Source of the DNA: Bacteroidota bacterium
GTDB taxonomy: Bacteria > Bacteroidota > Bacteroidia > B-17B0 > Aurantibacillaceae
Assembly (NCBI GenBank): GCA_013297775.1
Contig: JAAFIL010000001.1
Coordinates: 1 to 64,000 of the forward strand
Direction: 5' to 3'
Length of the DNA: 64,000 bases
Position 1 is the first letter of the stretch. Every line of letters begins with the position of its first letter. Under the pieces are notes generated by a model, which made no database searches, was not told the origin of the DNA, and saw only the letters and a program-made list of their open reading frames with translations. Of the stretch, positions 57,356 through 64,000 are shown in pieces. The position numbers and the translations under genes are program-made.

Positions 57356-57757
57356 TTATTTATTAGGTGCCGTTGCTAATACGGGTTTACATTTTAATTT
57401 TATACTCAAGGTCATTATATCCGCAATCACTTGTATAGGTAAATCACGATCGAGGTGCATAAAAATAACGGGTTCTATTTGCTTGCTCGAAAACGCTGAT
57501 ACTTCGCTCTCCAAATTCGATTCTTGAATTTCTTTATTGTTGATATAATATTTTTTGTCTTTAGTTACCGCTAAATGAATGGGTTTATTTTCATTGTCTA
57601 ACGTATTTTTGGTGGTGGATTTGGCCAAATTAATTTTAATGGAATTGGGACTTACCATAGTGGATAAAATCAGGAAGAACAACAACAAGAAAAACATGAT
57701 GTCGTTTAAAGAGTCGGTGCTTACTTCTGATTCCCGATGTTTTTTGCGGAGTGCCAT
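57356..57757 (-). CDS. exbD: ExbD/TolR-family biopolymer transport protein
   Basis: This 133-residue protein has one membrane helix (about 20-38) with the family's functional aspartate in SLNDIMFFLLLFFLIL, then a periplasmic domain starting PNSIKINLAKST, with the strand pattern IHLAVTKDKKYYINNKEI and a C-terminal DRDLPIQVIADIM. It uses the proton gradient together with ExbB to power the TonB-like protein encoded downstream. Confidence 0.92.
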   Translation of the reverse strand: MALRKKHRESEVSTDSLNDIMFFLLLFFLILSTMVSPNSIKINLAKSTTKNTLDNENKPIHLAVTKDKKYYINNKEIQESNLESEVSAFSSKQIEPVIFMHLDRDLPIQVIADIMTLSIKLKCKPVLATAPNK

Positions 57758-57777
57758 GCCAACGTTTTTTAAAATAA

Positions 57778-58515
57778 TTATTTAGACGGTTCGTTTAACA
57801 TATCCAAAAACTGAATTTGGGTATCTTCCATGCGATGCGCTAACTTATCTAAGCGAGCATTTATAAAATGGTAGCAAACAAAGGCCAACACCCCAACTAC
57901 TAAGCCACCCGCCGAAGTAATCATCTTTTGGTATAAGCCACTTGATATAACTTCAATCTCAACCGTTTTGGCTAAAGAGATATCGTAAAAAATTTTGATA
58001 ACCCCAATAATAGTTCCAATAAATCCGAACATGGGGGCTATGCGACCAATAATATTTAAAGTTCCTAAATTTTTTTCGAGTTTTGCAATTTCATTCCCAC
58101 CACTTTTATTCATGGCTTCTCTAATTTCAGAAACGGGTTGACCAATACGACTTACACCCTGCTCTACCATTGTACTTTCGGGAGTATTAATTGTTTTACA
58201 AAGCGAACGGGCATTTGCCATATTACCTTGGTGAACCAAATCTTTTAAGCTAGGTACTAAATTGGGGCTTTGCTTACTGGCTTTACTAATTACAATGAGG
58301 CGTTCTACCACAATGTAAATACTCACCAAAAATAATACGGCAAGTGGTATCATAATGGGACCACCTTTCATTACCATCGAAATGAGTGATATTTTTTCTT
58401 CGGTAATAGCTGGAGTTGTTGGAATACCTGCATTAGCCGCTTGTTGCGCTGCTGAGTCTAAAGCCGAAACAGCATTAACTGCCGTTGCCCCGGTTTGCAA
58501 AATGAAATATAGCAT
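57778..58515 (-). CDS. exbB: ExbB/TolQ/MotA-family proton channel protein
   Basis: This 245-residue protein has an N-terminal hydrophobic segment and three helices of the MotA/TolQ/ExbB fold. Typical sequences are GGPIMIPLAVLFLVSIYIVVERLI, LNIIGRIAPMFGFIGTIIGVIKIFY (split in reading) and SAGGLVVGVLAFVCYHFINARLD. It forms the stator of the TonB energising motor with ExbD, encoded 20 bases downstream. A TAnnTTTG box lies upstream on the minus strand, so it begins the exbB-exbD-tonB-folC unit. Confidence 0.93.
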   Translation of the reverse strand: MLYFILQTGATAVNAVSALDSAAQQAANAGIPTTPAITEEKISLISMVMKGGPIMIPLAVLFLVSIYIVVERLIVISKASKQSPNLVPSLKDLVHQGNMANARSLCKTINTPESTMVEQGVSRIGQPVSEIREAMNKSGGNEIAKLEKNLGTLNIIGRIAPMFGFIGTIIGVIKIFYDISLAKTVEIEVISSGLYQKMITSAGGLVVGVLAFVCYHFINARLDKLAHRMEDTQIQFLDMLNEPSK

Positions 58516-58551
58516 CTGATAATTTAAGTATTAGTAAAATTAGGATTTAAA

Positions 58552-58559
58552 CAAACGTA
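58552..58559 (-). promoter_or_regulatory. -7 box for exbB-exbD-tonB-folC
   Basis: Minus strand TACGTTTG, a TAnnTTTG match, 37 bases before the exbB start. No clear -33 partner. Confidence 0.45.
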
Positions 58560-58692
58560 AATTTTTTACTCAAGATGCTGATTTTAAACAAGGTTATGTT
58601 CATTATAATACATACGCCTTTAAAGGTTACAGGTTTGGATACGTTATCACGATTTATTTTAGTAGCTGAACACTAAACGATACCTCTTACCC

Positions 58693-60801
58693 TTATTGTG
58701 TTTTATTAATGATGTTAATGGCGGCTTCGCCTATTACTTTAAATGCCGTACGTCGGTTTTTTTGATGTGCCGTTTCAAACTCCTCGCTTTTAGGTTCTAA
58801 CTTATTAATTTCATCTTCGAGAATAATAGGGCGGGTTTCGCCATAACCGTTGGCAATAAGGCGGGCTTTAGCAATGCCTTTCGATAAAATATAATCTACA
58901 CAACTTTGCGCACGAGCTTGCGATAAACGGAGGTTATATTCATCGTTGCCACGTGCATCGGTATGCGAACTTAACTCAATACTAATATTATCGTTGAGCT
59001 TTAATAAGTCCACAATTTTATCTAATATTTCCATTGATTTAGGGCGTAGCGTTGCCTTATTAAAATCATACTCTACCCCTTCAATTTCAATGTCGCCCGA
59101 TGGAATTTTATTAAGGAAAAAGTCTTTCTCTAAATGGGTGGTTTCGGTTAAGCCTTTGGTGGCAGTGTTGGCGGCATCACCAAAGTATTTTGTTTTTTGT
59201 GCTTTTAAAAAGTATTCCATGTCGGGTTTTAATTCCGTGAAATAATAGCCCTTCTCATCGGTTACTATAAAAAACGGTTCGTCGTTATCGTGTACATCTT
59301 TTATGGTTACTAAAGCGTTAGCAATGGGGTCGTTGGTTTGTTGGTCAAAAACATATCCCGATAAATCGAATTTAATGTCTTCGTTAATAAACTCATAAAT
59401 GTCGTAGCAATGTCCGCCCGCACATTCTTCGCGGTCACTCGAAAAGAATCCTTTTTTTTGAGTGCGCTCCATAATAAAATAAGCATCGTCTTTGGCTGAA
59501 TTAACAGGGGCTGCCATATTTTTAGGTAAGCCATACAAACTGTCATCGGGGTTTAACGACGATTTAAAAATATCTAAGCCACCTAAACCTGGCCAACCGT
59601 CAGAACTAAAATAAAGTGTATTGCTTAGTGCATGAAAAAAAGGTGTCATCTCATCGCCACTAGTATTTACTGCATCGCCCAAATTTTTTGCAGTGCCAAT
59701 AAATCCATTTTCATCTATGTTGCTAACATACAAATCGTATCCACCTTTCCCGCCAGGTTTATTCGAAGCAAAAAACAATTTGGTGCCATCAAAACTCACA
59801 AAAGGGTTAATGGATTTATAGCCTGGCTTATTTATTTGCGGTCCTAGTTTCATGGCTTCATAAAATTTTCCATCCGTTGTGCGTGCCATATAAATAAAAG
59901 CTTCGTTCCTGCTTACATCGCTCCAACGTGTAAACACCATTATTTCATCGGGTGTAAATACGCCACTGCCCTCGTGTAAAGTAGTGTTAACTGGGCGACC
60001 AAAGTTAGTCGGGCGTTGCCAAACGGTATCGGTCTGTTCAGTCCAATACAAATCACATAAATAACGCGAGTCTTGTTTTTCGGGGTCAGTTACAACACCT
60101 CCACGCCGCGAACTGGTAAATATGAGTTTGTTTGGGCTAAGGTAATACATGGGTGCAAAATTACTAGTACCACGGTTAAACACTACTGTATCCATCATGC
60201 GCACTTTTATAGGCCGTTTGGCATTAATGCTATCTAAAGCAAAATAACAACTGGCTTCTTTTTTTTGTGCCATCTTCATTAACGAGTCGTTTAGAGGTTT
60301 GGCATTTACATATTCTTCAAATGCTAAAAGTGCTTGTTGATATTGTTTTAAGTGCATTAACGAAAGGGCATAATAATAAGGCGCATCGAGGTAAACTTTA
60401 CGATCAACGCATACTTTATACGCAGGTACAGCGTGTGCGTAATCGTAATTTAATCGGTAACATTGCGCTAAACGGTATAATACAAAATCAAACTTACTAC
60501 TATTGGTTATTTCTTCTTTAACCGTGGTAATGCTATCTTTTCGGCGGGTAATCTTTAATTCAGGAACTTTAAATAACGATTTCATTTTTAAGTTAACCAA
60601 TTGTGCTTCGTAAGGCAATACATAGCTTCGCAAAATAGTGGTGTCGTCTAATACTTTAGCATAGTAATAGGCTGCAGTAGCAAAGTCGCTTTTGGCGTAA
60701 GCATTATCGGCGGTCTCAATCCAAATGCGTTTCGATTGCCCTAAAAAAACGAAGGGAACTAGTAAAAGTAGGATAGCTAAAAAACGGGGTTTATTCATCA
60801 T
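58693..60801 (-). CDS. PorE-like OmpA-family protein (TPR, WD40-like, CRD, OmpA)
   Basis: This 702-residue protein has a signal peptide, a TPR-like region (about 25-185; YAKSDFATAAYYYAKVL), WD40-like PD40 repeats (about 195-460; PNKLIFTSSRRGG, DGTKLFFASNKPGGKGGYDLY), a carboxypeptidase-regulatory domain (about 470-555; LSGYVFDQQTNDPIANALVTI) and a C-terminal OmpA domain (about 575-690; DFNKATLRPKSMEILDKI and SSHTDARGNDEYN). This is the domain order of PorE, the peptidoglycan-associated T9SS component. It is encoded 3 bases after porP/sprF, so the trio adhesin, PorP/SprF and OmpA protein is one operon. Confidence 0.92.
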   Translation of the reverse strand: MMNKPRFLAILLLLVPFVFLGQSKRIWIETADNAYAKSDFATAAYYYAKVLDDTTILRSYVLPYEAQLVNLKMKSLFKVPELKITRRKDSITTVKEEITNSSKFDFVLYRLAQCYRLNYDYAHAVPAYKVCVDRKVYLDAPYYYALSLMHLKQYQQALLAFEEYVNAKPLNDSLMKMAQKKEASCYFALDSINAKRPIKVRMMDTVVFNRGTSNFAPMYYLSPNKLIFTSSRRGGVVTDPEKQDSRYLCDLYWTEQTDTVWQRPTNFGRPVNTTLHEGSGVFTPDEIMVFTRWSDVSRNEAFIYMARTTDGKFYEAMKLGPQINKPGYKSINPFVSFDGTKLFFASNKPGGKGGYDLYVSNIDENGFIGTAKNLGDAVNTSGDEMTPFFHALSNTLYFSSDGWPGLGGLDIFKSSLNPDDSLYGLPKNMAAPVNSAKDDAYFIMERTQKKGFFSSDREECAGGHCYDIYEFINEDIKFDLSGYVFDQQTNDPIANALVTIKDVHDNDEPFFIVTDEKGYYFTELKPDMEYFLKAQKTKYFGDAANTATKGLTETTHLEKDFFLNKIPSGDIEIEGVEYDFNKATLRPKSMEILDKIVDLLKLNDNISIELSSHTDARGNDEYNLRLSQARAQSCVDYILSKGIAKARLIANGYGETRPIILEDEINKLEPKSEEFETAHQKNRRTAFKVIGEAAINIINKTQ

Positions 60802-60804
60802 ACA

Positions 60805-61800
60805 TTAGATTCTCGGACAATTTTTAATTTCTTGCGATTTACTTTTTAAGCCCATAAACGTCAACGAAATTTCAAATGCCCCACGTGTTTTAGAGGTTTT
60901 ACGGAGAGTAGAAGTGTTTATATCGTAACCTAATTTTAGGATGAAATTATCTTTTCTAAATCCGCCCCACACCACGCTTGCATCTTGAATGCGTTGAGAA
61001 TATCCCGCTAATAAATAAAATTTTTCTCCTTTAAAAAAATAACCAGCATCTACCGAATACACTTGTTCTATAACATTTTGCTGGTTCATAATTAAAATTT
61101 TGGGCAATACATATAATAACTCACTAATGTTTATACGCGCGCCAGCATGGGCATAAAAGCGCATGGGTAAACGGTTATTCGTTCCAAAAAAAGTTTCTTT
61201 AGGTCGAGTTAAATTAAAAGCACTAATGCCCAAAAATGGATTTACACGCGACTGTTGTTTACCGTAATAATACATGGCTCCAAAATTTACTTGCTCTTGA
61301 AACAAAGCCCCACGTTGAAAATTTTCGTTGTTAGAAATACTTTTATCGAACGAGCCACCATCTACTGTTGACCATTGCGAGTCGAACGAATAGAGTTTGT
61401 ACTCAATAGATTTTTGTGTAACGCCCGCTTGCAAACCCAATGCTAAAGAGTGGAATTTAGCTTTATCTAATGGTAAATTATACCCTACTGAACCCACCGC
61501 TTGAAACACATTGAAATTACCAACACCTGCCCGCATTTCAGTTATTTGTCCGCCAAAACCCCATTTCCCTTTTGGTATATCGAAACTAATTAATGCGGTA
61601 TTAAATGGCTTGAAAGCCACGGCTCGCCATTGGTTACGATAATGCGCATGTACACGGTACTTTGTGTCTATAGCTCCCGTTAAACTTGGATTTAAAAAAA
61701 GTGGTGCGGCATCGTAAAGGCTCAAATGAAAGTCTTGTGCCTTTAATAAGGTACTACTTAAACATTGTATGAGAACCATGATAATAACTAATTTTTTCAT
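60805..61800 (-). CDS. PorP/SprF-family T9SS outer membrane protein
   Basis: This 331-residue protein has a signal peptide (to about LLKAQD) and the conserved start FHLSLYDAAPLFLNPSLTGA, then YRVHAHYRNQWRAVA, GGQITEMRAGVGNFNVFQ and a beta-barrel pattern ending in a short hydrophobic C-terminus. PorP/SprF proteins help T9SS type B adhesins reach the surface, often one dedicated copy per adhesin. The adhesin gene is directly upstream on the same strand (9 bases). It is therefore probably the dedicated partner of that adhesin. Confidence 0.94.
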   Translation of the reverse strand: MKKLVIIMVLIQCLSSTLLKAQDFHLSLYDAAPLFLNPSLTGAIDTKYRVHAHYRNQWRAVAFKPFNTALISFDIPKGKWGFGGQITEMRAGVGNFNVFQAVGSVGYNLPLDKAKFHSLALGLQAGVTQKSIEYKLYSFDSQWSTVDGGSFDKSISNNENFQRGALFQEQVNFGAMYYYGKQQSRVNPFLGISAFNLTRPKETFFGTNNRLPMRFYAHAGARINISELLYVLPKILIMNQQNVIEQVYSVDAGYFFKGEKFYLLAGYSQRIQDASVVWGGFRKDNFILKLGYDINTSTLRKTSKTRGAFEISLTFMGLKSKSQEIKNCPRI

Positions 61801-61809
61801 GACTTGTAA

Positions 61810-64000
61810 TTATCGTATTATAGTAACATCTCCATTTTTTTTAACAGAACGATTGTTATACATATCCACTTCTAGTGTCCATACATAAACGCCAACAGGC
61901 TGATCTTCGCCATTTTTCTTTCCATCCCAACCTATTTTTTGATCTTCGGTTTCAAAAATTAATTCGCCCCAATTGTTATAAACTCTAAAACGCATTTTGC
62001 CGAACGGACCTCCTTTTACAAATAATAAATCGTTATTGCCATCGCCATTAGGTGTAAACGCTGTGGGTACTTGAGGCAATAAACTCACTTCGATTCGTTT
62101 GTTAATGGTATCGCGGCAACCTTGATCGTCGAATACCGTTAATACAATGTTATAGCCGCCGCTGTTGGCATAGCTGTGCGAAGGCGATTGTACATTAGCA
62201 AAATTTTCATCGCCAAAATTCCAAATCCAGTTGGTGATTAAACCTACAGGCGTGCTAAAGTCGCTAAAATAAACGGGCTCTTGCGCAACCGTTGGATTGT
62301 TGGTCATTCCAAAATCTGCTTTAGGCTTAGTGCGCACCGTAACCGTTTTGGTAACCTTACGTTGGCAACCAAAGTTACTGGTAACCGTTAAATCAACGCC
62401 AAACGTACCAGCCACAGGAAATGTAAAAACAGGATTTTTGATACTAGTGGTGGGTGTGCCAGGTCCAAAAAACCAATTGTACGATGCAATAAACCCTGGT
62501 GTTGCAAACGACGAGTCTTGAAACTGAATGGGCAACGCCTCGCAGGCATTGGTAAATGTAAAGTTGGCAAATGGTAAGGCATTCACAATAATTGTTTTCA
62601 TTACCGTATCAATACACGCAATGTTTAAGGTGTTAGTCCCCACAACTGTTAATGTCGAAATATATATCCCCGTTGAGGTATAAGTGTGCGTTGGGTTTTG
62701 TACGGTTGAACTAATGCCATTGCCAAATTGCCAGTTATACGTTAAGTTGCTGGTACCATTGCTTTGCGTGGTATTATTAAAAATAAGTGGCGAGTTAATG
62801 CAAGCGGAAGTGGCGAGTTGAAAATTTGCATTGGGTGCTTTTACAAAATTAGCAATGAAAGCCTTGCTAACAGGTGGGCAAGCATTGCTGGTAGCCGTTA
62901 ACGTGAATGTAACAAAGCCATTCGCCAAATCGCCATTGCTCGGAAAATAAAGCGCATTGAGCGAAGTATTATTAGGCACAAAAGAACCTGTGCCACTCGA
63001 CGATGCCCAAGTGTTAGTACTACTAAACCCACTTACTTGTCCGCTTAATGTGATGGGGTTATTTTCACATAAAGCTGTAGCCGTATTTACTGTAACCACT
63101 GGCGACTTAATAAGTGTTACCTGAAGCGTTTGACTGACCGCAGGACACAAGCCTCCTGTAGAGCTTAAAATAAAGTTAAGATTGTTTAAGTTAAGCGTAT
63201 CATTTTGACTAATGGTATAATTAGCCGAAGCTAATCCAAATTGAGAAAAACTACCCGAACCATTTGAGGTACTCCAACTGCCTGTATTTGTATTACCACT
63301 TACCGTTCCAGAAAGCGGTACAATGATGTTGGCTGCACATACAGTGAAATCGCTTCCAGCACTAACTGTAGGTTGTGGCACTATGCTTACCGTAAACACA
63401 TCGCGCACGGCATTACAAAAGCCATCGGGCGGAACGGTTAAAGTAAACGTTACATTATTTTGTGAAAGAAAAGTTGGGGTTGTAAAAAACGTACTTGTTG
63501 GCGAAGAACTTCCTGGATTAAAATTACCTACACTCGATAAATTCCACGACGGGGTAACGGTGGTTCCCGAAACAGAACCGTTTAATACAAACGATTGGGT
63601 GTTGGTACAAATAGTTATATCCGCTCCAGCATTAACCGTTGGTGGATTTACCAAACTTACACTATACGTTTTGGTAACGTTGGTGCAACCAAACAAAGGC
63701 CCTTGGCTACTTAGCGTAAAATTAATAACTCCTGCGGCTATATCGGCCGGAGAAGGTGTATAAGTGGTGCTTAGTCCTAAATTTCCAAAACTACCACCGT
63801 TACCCCCCGCCCACGAGCCACCCGAAGCAAAAATAACAGAACCGGATAAATTAAATGGTTGTATATTATTTTTACATTGAATTGAGTTGGTGCTAGTAAC
63901 ATTTAATATAGGACGCTGATTTATGAGAACCGTTATAGAATCTTTTATTGGGGTGCAATTACCCACAGAGGTTAAATAAAACTTCAAACTGCTTGCGTTA
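61810..64000 (-). CDS. T9SS type B adhesin with PKD repeats (5' end beyond the window)
   Basis: At least 730 residues are visible; the frame stays open to the right edge, so the N-terminus is missing. The visible part has several Ig-like repeats of the pattern A-G-x-D-x-T-x-C followed by beta strands (for example VNAGADITICTNTQSFVLNG). Three PKD-like domains follow (YNWQFGNGISSTVQNPTHTY; NWFFGPGTPTT; NWIWNFGDENFANVQSPSH). The C-terminus is a type B sorting domain with PTAFTPNGDGNNDLLF, YNNWGELIFE and WDGKKNGEDQPVGVYVW. It resembles SprB-like mobile surface adhesins. It is probably secreted with the PorP/SprF partner downstream. Confidence 0.93.
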   Translation of the reverse strand, partial: NASSLKFYLTSVGNCTPIKDSITVLINQRPILNVTSTNSIQCKNNIQPFNLSGSVIFASGGSWAGGNGGSFGNLGLSTTYTPSPADIAAGVINFTLSSQGPLFGCTNVTKTYSVSLVNPPTVNAGADITICTNTQSFVLNGSVSGTTVTPSWNLSSVGNFNPGSSSPTSTFFTTPTFLSQNNVTFTLTVPPDGFCNAVRDVFTVSIVPQPTVSAGSDFTVCAANIIVPLSGTVSGNTNTGSWSTSNGSGSFSQFGLASANYTISQNDTLNLNNLNFILSSTGGLCPAVSQTLQVTLIKSPVVTVNTATALCENNPITLSGQVSGFSSTNTWASSSGTGSFVPNNTSLNALYFPSNGDLANGFVTFTLTATSNACPPVSKAFIANFVKAPNANFQLATSACINSPLIFNNTTQSNGTSNLTYNWQFGNGISSTVQNPTHTYTSTGIYISTLTVVGTNTLNIACIDTVMKTIIVNALPFANFTFTNACEALPIQFQDSSFATPGFIASYNWFFGPGTPTTSIKNPVFTFPVAGTFGVDLTVTSNFGCQRKVTKTVTVRTKPKADFGMTNNPTVAQEPVYFSDFSTPVGLITNWIWNFGDENFANVQSPSHSYANSGGYNIVLTVFDDQGCRDTINKRIEVSLLPQVPTAFTPNGDGNNDLLFVKGGPFGKMRFRVYNNWGELIFETEDQKIGWDGKKNGEDQPVGVYVWTLEVDMYNNRSVKKNGDVTIIR

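Noticed and set aside
62297-63763. Plus-strand frames opposite the adhesin
   Set aside because: They are shadows of the repetitive Ig/PKD-coding region on the minus strand.

Overview
The window is chromosomal DNA from a member of the Bacteroidota, most likely a Flavobacteriales-like lineage. Support: AT-rich genes, type IX secretion (T9SS) type A and type B C-terminal sorting domains, a PorP/SprF protein, two-component regulator propeller sensors, an HYC_CC_PP/TonB-receptor metal locus, and several promoters with the Bacteroidota -7 box TAnnTTTG. No rRNA, tRNA, CRISPR array or intact insertion sequence was recognised.

Layout. 0.3-5.3 kb: LytTR response regulator, propeller/LytS-type sensor kinase, small lipoprotein, TatD nuclease. 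5.3-6.5 kb: repeat-rich graveyard holding an IS1634-type transposase fragment joined to a decayed T9SS type B tail. 6.5-11.4 kb (minus): pyruvate dehydrogenase E2 and E1 alpha, and DNA ligase LigA. 11.4-14.5 kb: HYC_CC_PP protein, heavy-metal-associated protein and TonB-dependent receptor (probable metal uptake locus), followed by a three-copy tandem repeat. 14.8-24.0 kb: a minus-strand glycosyltransferase, then a tightly overlapping plus-strand operon of murB, polymerase/ligase, glycosyltransferases, epimerase, asnB and an acetyltransferase (surface polysaccharide). 24.1-32.2 kb: SiaC-like phosphoprotein, a 1330-residue propeller/PAS/SpoIIE phosphatase and two 7TMR-DISM/PAS receptors without output domains, which together look like a partner-switching signalling module. 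32.2-33.9 kb: repeat elements around a Spy-like protein. 33.9-39.3 kb: M14 carboxypeptidase, prolyl oligopeptidase, glucosaminidase. 39.4-46.3 kb: PpiD/SurA-like foldase, FIST sensor with histidine kinase, repeat debris, YidC.

46.3-50.1 kb holds the most unusual locus. An XRE regulator lies divergent to two paralogous small secreted peptides with a conserved C-P-G-W-G-x-x-C core. The peptides flank a membrane-anchored propeller-like protein and a four-helix membrane protein with a CxxC pair. The peptide genes share matching promoter architecture. A carboxypeptidase-regulatory-domain protein follows.

50.2-64 kb: TerC, a MITE-like element, a choice-of-anchor L/OmpA fusion, a T9SS type A protein, repeats, folC with TonB/ExbD/ExbB, and an OmpA/PorE-like protein, PorP/SprF and a T9SS type B adhesin that runs off the right edge. 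Several intergenic regions share a family of inverted-repeat elements, described individually.
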